A stretch of 64,000 bases of DNA, from positions 62,001-126,000 of the forward strand of contig JAICTZ010000010.1 of assembly GCA_025936115.1 (NCBI GenBank). Reading direction: 5' to 3'. Shown here piece by piece: positions 34,347 through 43,249 of the stretch (within the stretch, counting starts at the first letter, position 1; every line of letters starts with the position of its first letter). The DNA is from Polyangiaceae bacterium (lineage in GTDB: Bacteria; Myxococcota_A; Polyangia; Polyangiales; Polyangiaceae). Under the pieces are notes generated by a model. It had not been told where the DNA came from. It worked only from the letters and a program-made list of their open reading frames with translations, and made no database searches. A program made the position numbers and the translations under genes.

Positions 34347-36029
34347 ATGTTGTCAAAAGGCTTTCGAGTCCTGCCAGGCGGGGGTCTGACCTCGCTCGCC
34401 CTCCTGCTCGCGTCGTCGGGCGCGGTCGCGCAAACCGCGCCGACGCCGGTCAAAACGCCCGCACCGCAGCCGCGCGCGACCACGCCGCTGCGCGCGCCGA
34501 CCCCGAGCCCCTCGGCTGCGCCTGGGGCCACTGCGCCGGCGACGACCGGCGCGACCATGACGCCTGGCGCGACCGCGCCCGCGGGGGTGCCCGTCGCGGA
34601 CGCCAGCGCGAAGAACGAATGGACCACGCCGGACGACGACGACACCGCCAAGACGCCCGAAGAGCTCGAGATCGAGCGGCGGTTCGCTCAACTCCGCGCC
34701 GGGCAGGGCATCACCCCGGACGAGGTGGCCCAGCGGACGGTCAAGAACAGCGCGAACGTCGAAGCAAAACGCCGCGCCATCGAAACGGCGGATTACGGCG
34801 TCGCCTCCGCCAAGGCCGGCTACTGGCCGCAGTTGAAGCTGAGCGCGAGCTACACGCGGCTGTCGGGCGTGCCGTCGATCCGCTTCATTCCACCTGACGT
34901 TGCGCAGGCCGCGAATTTGCCGCCGAGCCTCTCGCAGCCCATCCACATCCCGGTGAATTCTTATTCGCTCGATGCGGGGCTGAGCGTTCCGATCTCCGAC
35001 TTCGTTTTCAAGGTCTCGCACTCGGTGGCTTCCGCCTCGCACGCGAGCGACGCCGCCACGTTCGACGGCTACGCCGCTTCCGCGTCGGTCGCCCGCGACG
35101 CGCGCATCAACTATTACCAGTGGGTTCGTGCCAAAGCTCAGGAGCTCGTCGTGGCGCAGGCGCTGATCCAGGCTCAGGGCCAGAGCCGCGACGCCGAGAA
35201 CGGCTTTCAGGCGGGACTCAACTCGAAAGCAGACGTTCTCCGTACCCAGGCCGGCGTGACGGCCGCGGAGCTTGCCGTGGAACAGGCCAAGAACGCGAGC
35301 GAGCTCGCGCGTCTCGCCCTGCAAGTCGGGATGGGCGACGCCTCCCGTCAAGACTACGGCGTGGGAGAGGATGTCTTGAAGGAGTCGCCGGAGCTCGAGA
35401 ACCTCCCGACGCTCGAAGGCGCTTACCAGGAGGCGACCGAGCACCGCGCAGAAATCAAGAGCCTCATGGCCGCGCAAAAGAGCAACCGCGAGCAGGCGAC
35501 GGCCACGCGCGTCGCCGAATACCCCCGGCTCGACGCTCAAGGTGCGGCGGCCTACGCGAACCCGAACCAGCGTTACTTTTTCCCCGACGGGAAATTCCAC
35601 GCGAGCTGGTCTGCCGGCGTGGTGTTGAGCTGGACCCCCACCGCGATCCCTGCCGCCTCGGCTGCGGCGGGCAGCTCGGAGTCGAGGGCCGCGGAGCTCA
35701 GCGCACAAGAGCGCGCCATCCGCGACAGCCTCCGCATTGAAGTCGAACAAGCCATCAAGTCGGCGCAGATCTCCAAGCTTGCGATCGAATCGAACCTCGT
35801 GACGCTGAAATCCGTGCGCGAGGCGTACCGCGTGCGGCGCGAGCTCTTCCGCGCCGGCCGGGCGACGCTCGTCGATGTCACCAACGCAGCGACCGATTTG
35901 AACGTGACGCGCAACGCGCTCGTCGATGCCTACGTCGATTCGCGCATCGCGCTCGTGCAGCTGAACCACGCGCTCGGGCGCGACGTGCAGCCTTACAAAG
36001 ACAGCATGAAGAACGGACAGCAGCGCTGA
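34347..36029 (+). CDS. TolC-like outer-membrane efflux protein
   Basis: The chosen ATG at 34347 (MLSKGFRVLPGGGLTSLALL) starts a clear signal peptide ending ASSGAVAQ; the track begins 46 codons earlier in the repeat region. Residues about 30-110 are a Pro/Thr/Ala-rich, Asp-containing linker of unusual length, then the TolC domain begins: YWPQLKLSASYTRLSG and later YPRLDAQGAAAYANPNQRYF are the two strand-helix halves. About 560 residues. It completes the efflux operon as the outer-membrane exit duct. Confidence 0.9.
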   Translation: MLSKGFRVLPGGGLTSLALLLASSGAVAQTAPTPVKTPAPQPRATTPLRAPTPSPSAAPGATAPATTGATMTPGATAPAGVPVADASAKNEWTTPDDDDTAKTPEELEIERRFAQLRAGQGITPDEVAQRTVKNSANVEAKRRAIETADYGVASAKAGYWPQLKLSASYTRLSGVPSIRFIPPDVAQAANLPPSLSQPIHIPVNSYSLDAGLSVPISDFVFKVSHSVASASHASDAATFDGYAASASVARDARINYYQWVRAKAQELVVAQALIQAQGQSRDAENGFQAGLNSKADVLRTQAGVTAAELAVEQAKNASELARLALQVGMGDASRQDYGVGEDVLKESPELENLPTLEGAYQEATEHRAEIKSLMAAQKSNREQATATRVAEYPRLDAQGAAAYANPNQRYFFPDGKFHASWSAGVVLSWTPTAIPAASAAAGSSESRAAELSAQERAIRDSLRIEVEQAIKSAQISKLAIESNLVTLKSVREAYRVRRELFRAGRATLVDVTNAATDLNVTRNALVDAYVDSRIALVQLNHALGRDVQPYKDSMKNGQQR

Positions 36030-36040
36030 GCCGACGGACG

Positions 36041-36070
36041 ACCGCACGCGGCGCAACGGCTTCGTGCGGT
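36041..36070 (+). terminator. Possible terminator after the efflux operon
   Basis: ACCGCACG (36041-36048) and CGTGCGGT (36063-36070) form an 8 bp perfect stem around a 14-base loop, 12 bases past the channel gene stop. No T-tract follows. It lies in the only gap before hemW, so it may end the efflux transcript. Confidence 0.35.
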
Positions 36071-36121
36071 GCGCCAGGGAACGCGAGTGCGTGGCTCGAG
36101 CCGCGTGGTAGCGTCCCCGGG

Positions 36122-37321
36122 GTGACGGACGCTGCCGTATCGGCCGCTTCGACGCGCCGAGCGTTGAGCGTCTACGTACATTTTCCGTGGTGTCTCGCGA
36201 AGTGCCCGTACTGCGACTTTTTCAGCCTGGCGGCGCAGCGCGACGCGATTCCGCACGGGGCGTACGCGGACGCCATGTTGCGCGAGCTCGAGCGGCGCGC
36301 GGCCGACGTGGGACCGCACGAGCTCGCGAGCGTCTTTTTCGGTGGCGGCACGCCGTCGCTCTGGGAGCCGAAGGAGCTCGGGCGCGTGCTCGCGGCGATT
36401 TCGGGGGCTTTCGGGGGCAAGGACGTCGAAGTAACGGCGGAGTGTAACCCCTCGAGCTTCGACGAGCGGCGCGCGGAGGAGCTACTGCGCGTGGGCGTGA
36501 ACCGCGTGAGTCTCGGCGTGCAGGGCCTCGAACGCGAGCGGCTCGCGTTTCTCGGGCGGCTCCACGATGCCGACGGAGCGCTCGGAGCGCTGCGGACGGC
36601 GCTCGGAGCGGGATTTCGGCGCGTGTCGGCGGATTTGATCTTCGGGGTGGCCGGCGAGTCACCGGACGTGGCGCGGCGCGAGGCGCTGACGATCGCCGAG
36701 CTCGGACCGACGCATGTCTCGGCGTACGCGCTGACGATCGAGCCCGGCACGCGCTTCGGCGCGCTCGCCAAAGCCAACAAGCTGCCGCTGCTCGAAGAGG
36801 ACCTCGTCGCGCGCTCGTTCGAGGCGGTGGCGACGGCGCTCGAGGGCGCGGGCTTCGAGCACTACGAGATCAGTAATTTTGCGCGGGGCGGACACTACGC
36901 GGAGCATAACCTCGCGATTTGGCGGGGCGGCACGTACCTCGGGCTCGGGACGGGCGCTTGGGGTACGGTGCGGCGCGCGGGCGGGCTCTTGCGGTATCGC
37001 AACGCGCCGGCGCCGGAGCGCTACCTCAGCGCGACGGCCACGGCGCCGCTTTGGGAAATCTCCGAGCTCGTGAGCGACGCCGAACACGTCGATGCTGCGA
37101 CCGCGCTCAGCGAACGGCTGATGCTCGGCCTGCGTCTCGCCGAGGGCGTCGATCTCGCGCGCGCCGCGGCGGAGACCGGTGCGCCCGGATGGACGCGCGA
37201 GCGGGAGCGCGCGGCGGAACGGCTCGTGAGGAGCGGGCGGCTCGTGCGCGACGGCGCTCGGTTGCGCATTCCTGAGAGCGCGTGGCTCTTCGCGGACGCG
37301 GTCGTGCGCGAGCTGATGTGA
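36122..37321 (+). CDS. hemW: Heme chaperone HemW (radical SAM, HemN-like)
   Basis: A 399-residue radical SAM protein started by GTG. The cluster motif CLAKCPYCDF (C-x3-C-x2-C) is at about residues 27-34, preceded by LSVYVHFPW. FFGGGTPSLWEPKELGRVLA and VTAECNPSSFDE follow, with NRVSLGVQG. The Phe/Tyr-rich C-terminal half (HYEISNFARGGHYAEHNLAI) matches HemW, which delivers heme to respiratory enzymes, rather than true HemN, which has an extra N-terminal Cys. The gene is monocistronic. Confidence 0.9.
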   Translation: MTDAAVSAASTRRALSVYVHFPWCLAKCPYCDFFSLAAQRDAIPHGAYADAMLRELERRAADVGPHELASVFFGGGTPSLWEPKELGRVLAAISGAFGGKDVEVTAECNPSSFDERRAEELLRVGVNRVSLGVQGLERERLAFLGRLHDADGALGALRTALGAGFRRVSADLIFGVAGESPDVARREALTIAELGPTHVSAYALTIEPGTRFGALAKANKLPLLEEDLVARSFEAVATALEGAGFEHYEISNFARGGHYAEHNLAIWRGGTYLGLGTGAWGTVRRAGGLLRYRNAPAPERYLSATATAPLWEISELVSDAEHVDAATALSERLMLGLRLAEGVDLARAAAETGAPGWTRERERAAERLVRSGRLVRDGARLRIPESAWLFADAVVRELM

Positions 37322-37451
37322 CGGTCGTGTGAAGGCGCGGCGCGCTGGCGTCGGCGGAGCCGTACGGCGCAGCCGAGGGGTGCACCGGCGGGCGCGGGTC
37401 ATGGGCGCTACCACGACGTGTGGCTGCGCCAATCGGAAGCCGCGCGAAGCG

Positions 37452-38000
37452 CTAGTTGCCGGTGACGCTGCGCAAGAATTCGCGCAGGGCGTCGATGCTG
37501 CGCTCCATGGGGGGCTGGCCGCCCATGCCTTGGAGCCACAGGGTGTCCGAAGTCATGCCGTGCACCGTTTCGACGCTGATGCGCGAGGGGAAGAGTCCGA
37601 GCGCCGCCAAGCGTTCGAGGAGTGTGGCGAGAAAGCCCCGACGGTCGGTGCCGCGCAGCGTGAGCTCGACGGGCGCCCCCCGACGAGGCAGCGTGAGCAC
37701 GAAGCTTTCGAGCTGGAGCGAGCCGTTGGGCTCGGGGCTCGCTTCCGCCGCGAGTGCCGTGAAGTCGAGCTCGCGCGTGTTGGTCCCGTCTTCGGCCAGG
37801 ACCTCGAGCACGACGTGCCAACCGGTACCTTCCCGGTGGGCGCTGCCGCGCAAAATAGATACCCCCCGCCGCGATAACGCTCCCGCCAGGTTGCCGCACC
37901 AACCGAGCGGAAGGTCGCCCTTGAGCTCCACGCGGGCGACCCCCGGCGAAAGCTCCTCCACTTGGGAGGCTTGCCCTGTCACCCGCGCCGCGTCGAGCAT
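37452..38000 (-). CDS. ACT-domain-like protein
   Basis: A 182-residue protein with two regulatory-type folds: a beta-alpha-beta N-terminal part (VARVELKGDLPLGWCGNLAG, LSRRGVSILRGSAH) and a C-terminal ELTLRGTDRRGFLATLLERL followed by LFPSRISVETVHGMTSDTLW, very like ACT domains of GlnD or amino-acid enzymes. No catalytic domain is attached. It is a small ACT-like ligand-sensing or protein-contact module of unknown partner, convergent with hemW. Confidence 0.65.
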   Translation of the reverse strand: MLDAARVTGQASQVEELSPGVARVELKGDLPLGWCGNLAGALSRRGVSILRGSAHREGTGWHVVLEVLAEDGTNTRELDFTALAAEASPEPNGSLQLESFVLTLPRRGAPVELTLRGTDRRGFLATLLERLAALGLFPSRISVETVHGMTSDTLWLQGMGGQPPMERSIDALREFLRSVTGN

Positions 38001-38110
38001 GGCGGGATAGAAACGCGGCGCATGCTTCTAGCGTGTTTCCTGCAGTTTGCAGGCGCTTTTGCTAGGTCAAGTTGCTCCCACCTTCGCGCACCCCGTAAAG
38101 TCCCGCCGAG

Positions 38111-40888
38111 GTGTCCAGCGCATCCCTGAGGGTCATCGCCCTCGGCAACCTAGCCGGCGAGCTCAAGTCCTCCCTCGAGGCTGCCGTCCGAACCGTCGGG
38201 CTCGAGCTCTTGCTCACCCGCGAGCCCGCACGCGCCTTCGTCGAGCTCGAGCGCGACGGTGCGCTCGCCGTGCTCGTCGACATGGCGACGCTCGGGGCGG
38301 AGCAATTTTGCAAACGCGCCCGCGGCACGGAGCGGCTCCGCAGCGTGCCGGTCATCGGCATGTCGCGTCATCCGAACGAGCTCGGGTTCGCGCGTGTGTT
38401 CGCCTGGGGCGCCGACGACCTAGTGCCGCTCGGCGCGCGGCTGCCGCTCGAGCGCCGCTTGCAGGTGCTTCGCGATACGCCGCCGTCGGCAAAGACGGGT
38501 TTCGGGCAGGCCGTGGTCGCGGAAGCGACGACGCAGCGGCGCGCGCTCGTCGGACGCGTGCTCGCGCATGCCGGCTACGACGTGAAGTTCGCCGTCGACC
38601 GCGGCGCGGTCGAGCTTTACGCGTCGCAGAGCGAGACGCGCCTCGTCGTGATCAGCGCCGCGCTCGGCGATCCAAGGCGCATCATCGAAGCGGCCGCGCG
38701 CGCCGGCGCGCTGCCGACCTGGATCGTGACGGTGGAGGCGCGCAGCACGCAGCGGCTCGCAGCGTCACTCGCGGGGCTCGAGCGCGTCGCGGTGACGAGC
38801 ACGGCGGGCGCGCCGGAGGACGTGCTGTTTCTCGCCAACGAGCTCGTGTTCTCCAAGGGCCACAAGCGTCGCGAATGGCGCGCGCTCTACGCGACGCCCG
38901 TCGCGTTCCGCGCCCAGGGCGGCGACAGTGACGAGTACGGTTTCAGCTACGACGCGAGCCCGAGCGGACTCTACGTGCGCAGTCTCTTGCCGTGCGCGAC
39001 GGAGCACGTCGATGTCGAGCTCCGTTTACCCAATCGCGACGAGCGCGTGCGTTTGCACGGCAAAGTGGCGCGCCGCTTCGCGTTCGGCTCGGGCGCGATC
39101 GCGAGCGCGCCGCCCGGCTTCAGCGTGAAATTCGACGGCCCCGAGGCGGCGCTCGCGCGCTGGACCGAGTCGTGCACCGCGCTGATCAACGCCGCCAGCA
39201 CGAGCGAATCGATGTCCCCGCCGCGCCCGCGCAGCGCGAGCCAGCCCGTGCTCGCGAGTCCCGCGCTCGGCGGCAAAGAGGTGCCCCTCGCCGTGCCGGC
39301 CACCGTCAGCATCGAGTCGGTGGTCGCGCCGCTGCCCGTCGCCGTGGAAAAGGCCGTGGACGCCGGCAGCGACGTGGGCGAGCTGCTCGCCGCGACGCTC
39401 GACGAGCAGACGCTGACGCAGGTCGGGACGCGGCCCGTCACAATCGATCCGGACACGCTCGGCGTGCGTGAAGAGCGACCGAGTGAGTTCGGCGCGAGCC
39501 CGGCCGCGCTCGCGGACTCGCCTCCCGCGTCTTTGCCGGCGCCGCTCGAGCCGACCATCAGCCTGCCCCCCGTCCCGGTGCCGGCGCTCGTCCTACCCCG
39601 GCCGGAGCCCGCCGACCCACTCGCCTCGAGGGTGACGGCAGAAGCGAAAGTCTCCGCAGCGCCGAACGACGCCGAAACGCCCGGCCAGGTGCGCACGCTG
39701 CTGCTCGAGCCGTCGGCGCTAGCGCGGCCGTCGAGCGCGGAGGAGCCGAAGGCGCTTGGCGGCACCGTGATCATGAAGCGCGCGGACGAAGAGCCGTCGA
39801 CGCCGCGCGCCGTGGACTGGGAAGCGGACGCCAAGACGACCGTGCGGGCATCGCAGCCGAGCCTCGAGTTGCCGCCGGCAACTCCGCCCACGCCACCGCC
39901 CAACGCGCTGCGGGAGCCGGCTGCACCGGACCTCGAAGCCGTCCCTTCCCCACCGACTCGCCCGTTGCAGGACGACGACAGTTCCCTTGCGCCCACGGAG
40001 CCGCCGCCGGCCATGCCCGAAGCGCAAGCCGGCGGAGCGCTCGTTGCCGCGCGCGACTGGCGGAACGCAGCGCCTGCGCCCGTCGTGCCGGCGCGACTGG
40101 AGCTTCAAAGCGTCAAGCAGACGTTGCCGATGGGTCTACCGAAGCAGGCGGTACCCGCGACGCCCGAGATCGCGCGCACGCTGCAATCAACGCCGCCCGC
40201 GCCCGCGGCCGCGAAGGCGCGCCGCCGTTCCAATCCGCCGCGCCAACTGACGGCCGGGCGCGTGATCCTGTTCATTGCCGCAGCCATCGGCGCCACGGCG
40301 TTCGGCATGGTCGTGGCGCTGCTCACGCACCGGAGACCAAGTGCCGCCGAGGCGCTGCAAGCAGACCCGAATCAAGCCGCGGTGCCGCCAGCTCGAGCCC
40401 TACCCGCGCCGAGAGCCTCCGAAAGCAACACGACCGCACTGGCCACGGCATCATCCCCAGGACTGACGGCGCCGAGCGCCACGGCTCCGTCGCCGGCAAC
40501 GGCGAGCGCCAGCGTGACGCCGAGCTCAGCCGCAGCGACGGCGAGCGCCACGGAGCCGACACCCGCAACGCCGAATGTGGCACCAAGCGCCGAGCCCGGA
40601 GCGCCCGCCGCCTCGGCTCGGCCGGAAACTTCCCTACCCTTCCCGCCGCCGAGCTTCGACCTCCGGAAACTGCCGCGCGACCGCGCCGCTCTCGTCGTGC
40701 ACTCGTCCGCGGATACGCACGTCTTCGTGCACGGCATCGACTACGGCCCCACGAACCGAGCGCTCATGACGTCCTGCGGGATCCGCTTCGTAAGGCTCGG
40801 ACGCGCGCTCGGCGATTTTCTCGAACCGGGTCAGTCGTACGTCATCAAGTGCGGCAAGCTGAACGAGCTCACCATCGAGCCGCCGTAG
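38111..40888 (+). CDS. Degenerate receiver/PilZ membrane protein with low-complexity linker
   Basis: Residues 1-115 and 125-240 resemble response-regulator receivers (LAVLVDMATLGAEQFCKRAR has a candidate phospho-Asp) but lack the N-terminal acidic pair, and the second has Ser at the Asp position, so phosphorylation is doubtful. A PilZ-like domain follows (about 250-350; RREWRALYATPVAFR, SPSGLYVRSLLP), a possible c-di-GMP binder. Then about 350 residues of Pro/Ala/Ser-rich linker, one membrane span (VILFIAAAIGATAFGMVVAL, about 716-736), a second linker, and a folded end (LVVHSSADTHVFVHGIDYGP) resembling the C-terminus of myxobacterial kinases. Start is GTG. 925 residues. Confidence 0.75.
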   Translation: MSSASLRVIALGNLAGELKSSLEAAVRTVGLELLLTREPARAFVELERDGALAVLVDMATLGAEQFCKRARGTERLRSVPVIGMSRHPNELGFARVFAWGADDLVPLGARLPLERRLQVLRDTPPSAKTGFGQAVVAEATTQRRALVGRVLAHAGYDVKFAVDRGAVELYASQSETRLVVISAALGDPRRIIEAAARAGALPTWIVTVEARSTQRLAASLAGLERVAVTSTAGAPEDVLFLANELVFSKGHKRREWRALYATPVAFRAQGGDSDEYGFSYDASPSGLYVRSLLPCATEHVDVELRLPNRDERVRLHGKVARRFAFGSGAIASAPPGFSVKFDGPEAALARWTESCTALINAASTSESMSPPRPRSASQPVLASPALGGKEVPLAVPATVSIESVVAPLPVAVEKAVDAGSDVGELLAATLDEQTLTQVGTRPVTIDPDTLGVREERPSEFGASPAALADSPPASLPAPLEPTISLPPVPVPALVLPRPEPADPLASRVTAEAKVSAAPNDAETPGQVRTLLLEPSALARPSSAEEPKALGGTVIMKRADEEPSTPRAVDWEADAKTTVRASQPSLELPPATPPTPPPNALREPAAPDLEAVPSPPTRPLQDDDSSLAPTEPPPAMPEAQAGGALVAARDWRNAAPAPVVPARLELQSVKQTLPMGLPKQAVPATPEIARTLQSTPPAPAAAKARRRSNPPRQLTAGRVILFIAAAIGATAFGMVVALLTHRRPSAAEALQADPNQAAVPPARALPAPRASESNTTALATASSPGLTAPSATAPSPATASASVTPSSAAATASATEPTPATPNVAPSAEPGAPAASARPETSLPFPPPSFDLRKLPRDRAALVVHSSADTHVFVHGIDYGPTNRALMTSCGIRFVRLGRALGDFLEPGQSYVIKCGKLNELTIEPP

Positions 40889-40958
40889 TTTACCGGCCGT
40901 CGACAGCAACGCATGGCGCGAAGACCACGTCGCACGGCTCTCGTGTATCTTGGAGTGC

Positions 40959-41999
40959 GTGAGCGCGTCGCCGATCGCACGCGGTAGCTGGTTCGCACTC
41001 GGAGCGGCAGTCTTGTTCGGCGCGACGGCTCCGCTCGTGAAAGAGCTCGGCGCGGGGGTCGGCTCATTCGCGACCGCCGCCGCGCTGTATGCCGGTGCGG
41101 CGCTCGGCGCGGGAGCATTCGGTAGCGGCGCCGAGCGTCGCCTCGGCCGGCGCGAGCTCGGCCGCATCACGCTCGTCGCGGTGTGCGGCGCTGCGCTCGC
41201 ACCAGCCGCGCTCGTCTGGGGTCTCCAGCATACGAGCGCCGTGGCGGCGTCGTTGCTCTTGAATCTCGAGGCGCTGTTCACGGTGATCCTGGCGCGCGTC
41301 GTGTATCGAGAGCCGACGGGCGCGCGCGTGAAGCTCGCCGTGCTCTCCATGCTCGCGGGCGGCGCGTTGCTCGCACTCAGGGCAGGCTCGCTCGCTCGCT
41401 CCGACGCGCTCGGGCTCGGGGCCGTGGCGCTCGCGACGCTGCTCTGGGCCCTGGACAATACGCTGAGCCGTCCACTCGCCGACTTCGATCCGCGCGCCGT
41501 GGTGTTCTGCAAGGCGACCCTCGGTGCGGCCCTCGCGTCCGCCGTGGGACTTTTGCTCGCGGAGCGCTGGCCAGAAGGCGCTTCCCTCCTCGGGCTGCTC
41601 GCGTGCGGCGCAGCCGGTTACGGCCTGAGCTTGCGGCTCTACTTGCGCGCACAACGCGCAATCGGCGCGGCGCGCACCGGGTCGCTCTTTTCCGTCGCGC
41701 CCTTCGTGGGCGCCGCGCTCGGCCTCGGCTTCGGCGACCGCAGCGGGCTCACCCTCGTCGCCGTGTCAGCAGCGCTCTTCGGGCTCGCCGTGTACCTCCA
41801 CCTGACCGAGAAGCATCGGCACTTTCACTTGCATGACCCGCTCGAACACGAGCACGCGCACCGCCACGACGACGGCCACCACGATCACGTCCACGTACCG
41901 CCGGTCCGGGGCTCGCACACTCATCCCCACCGCCACGGCGGGCACGCCCACGATCATCCGCACGGCGCGGACCTACACCACCGCCACGGCCATCGCTGA
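40959..41999 (+). CDS. EamA/DMT-family transporter with His-rich C-terminal tail
   Basis: About 346 residues from GTG 40959 (the track uses TTG three codons earlier); GGAG lies three bases upstream, closer than ideal. Two EamA repeats of about five membrane spans are seen, starting SWFALGAAVLFGATAPLVKE and DALGLGAVALATLLWALDNT. The last 66 residues hold 25 His, as in HEHAHRHDDGHHDHVHVP. EamA proteins export metabolites; a His tail is usual in metal (Zn, Ni, Co) transporters, so metal binding or efflux is an inference. It is transcribed in the same direction as the PilZ protein and the diguanylate cyclase. Confidence 0.8.
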   Translation: MSASPIARGSWFALGAAVLFGATAPLVKELGAGVGSFATAAALYAGAALGAGAFGSGAERRLGRRELGRITLVAVCGAALAPAALVWGLQHTSAVAASLLLNLEALFTVILARVVYREPTGARVKLAVLSMLAGGALLALRAGSLARSDALGLGAVALATLLWALDNTLSRPLADFDPRAVVFCKATLGAALASAVGLLLAERWPEGASLLGLLACGAAGYGLSLRLYLRAQRAIGAARTGSLFSVAPFVGAALGLGFGDRSGLTLVAVSAALFGLAVYLHLTEKHRHFHLHDPLEHEHAHRHDDGHHDHVHVPPVRGSHTHPHRHGGHAHDHPHGADLHHRHGHR

Positions 42000-42097
42000 G
42001 CGTAGGCATCGGTGTTCGTTGATATTTCCAGAATTTCAGCCGTAGCGGAGAGCACGCCTCGGCCAGCGCGCCGGGCGGGACTCAAGGCGCGGGCGGA

Positions 42098-43249
42098 GTG
42101 AGCCGTTCGGTATATTCGATGTTCAGTGTTCGAGCTCGGAGCCCGAGCGGCCAGATGTCCGCCGTAGACACCGAGGCCGATCTCGATCGCGCGCTCGACG
42201 CGCTGGCCGGCGTCATTCGCGCGTACGGTGAGCTCGCCTTCGACCTCGATCAGGTGAAGGCAGCCGAGACCCGGGCCGAGTGCCTCGCGCTCGTCCAGCG
42301 ACTCGTGATGGGACCGGCGCGCTCCGAAGGCAACTCGCCGTCTGCGCCTCCCGCGAGCCAGCGCGACTTCGGCTCGGCGCGGCGCTTCTTCGAGCAGCGC
42401 CGGCGGGAGGAGCGCGACTACGTGGTGCGCAGCTCGAGCAACATGCGGCAGGCGCTGCAGGCCTTCGCGCAGTGCCTGAGCGCGACGATGACCGAGGACC
42501 AGCGTGACGATTCGCGCGTCGAGATCGAGCTCGAACGCTTGGTCGACGTGGTCGGCAAGAAGAGCCCCGACGTGCTCGAGCAACAGCTCGGCGTGCTGGT
42601 TTCTCTCGTACAAACGGCGATTTCCAAGCGCCGCGAGCGCGAGCGCCGCCAGGTCCAAGATCTCGGGCGGCGCCTGGTCGAGCTCAAGGCGGAGCTCGAG
42701 GTGGCGCGGACGCAGGCGATTCAAGATCCGCTCACCGAGCTCTACAACCGAGCCGCGCTCTCCGAGGAGCTCGAGCGCGTCGCCTCCCTGGCGGCGTTCC
42801 TCTCGGCCGAGCCGTGCCTTTTGTTGCTCGACATCGATCACTTCAAGCTGGTCAACGACAAGCACGGGCACCCCGCAGGCGATGCGGTGCTCAAAGGCGT
42901 CGCCGACAACATCGCGCGCCACTTCATGCGGCGAGAGGATTTCGTCGCGCGCTACGGCGGCGAGGAGTTCGCCGTGCTCGCGCGCGAGAGCACGCTCGAA
43001 CGCGTGCTCCAACGCTCCGAGCGGCTACGGGAAACACAGGGGCGGCTCGAAATCCCCACGGGCACGGGTCCCGTCGCCGTGACCATCTCGATCGGCATCG
43101 CGCGGCACGAACCGGGCGAAGCCGCGGCAATCTGGCTCGAACGCGCCGATCGGGCGCTCTACTCCGCCAAGCACGCCGGGCGCGATCGCGTCGAAGTCGC
43201 ACCCGCGCTGCCGCTCGCCTCGCTCATCCCGGCGCGGCAGCTGCGCTAG
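42098..43249 (+). CDS. Diguanylate cyclase (GGDEF) with N-terminal helical region
   Basis: The C-terminal 180 residues are a GGDEF domain: LLLLDIDHFKLVNDKHGHPA, FVARYGGEEFAVLARES (catalytic GGEEF) and ISIGIARHE. The inhibitory site is present as RRED exactly five residues before GGEEF, so product inhibition is likely. The first 215 residues are helical, ending in a coiled coil (SKRRERERRQVQDLGRRL), of unknown signal. Start is uncertain: GTG 42098 is shown, ATG 42119 or 42155 is possible. With the PilZ-like gene two genes upstream, c-di-GMP signalling is plausible here. The 3' end overlaps the convergent HTTM gene by 26 bp. Confidence 0.93.
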   Translation: MSRSVYSMFSVRARSPSGQMSAVDTEADLDRALDALAGVIRAYGELAFDLDQVKAAETRAECLALVQRLVMGPARSEGNSPSAPPASQRDFGSARRFFEQRRREERDYVVRSSSNMRQALQAFAQCLSATMTEDQRDDSRVEIELERLVDVVGKKSPDVLEQQLGVLVSLVQTAISKRRERERRQVQDLGRRLVELKAELEVARTQAIQDPLTELYNRAALSEELERVASLAAFLSAEPCLLLLDIDHFKLVNDKHGHPAGDAVLKGVADNIARHFMRREDFVARYGGEEFAVLARESTLERVLQRSERLRETQGRLEIPTGTGPVAVTISIGIARHEPGEAAAIWLERADRALYSAKHAGRDRVEVAPALPLASLIPARQLR

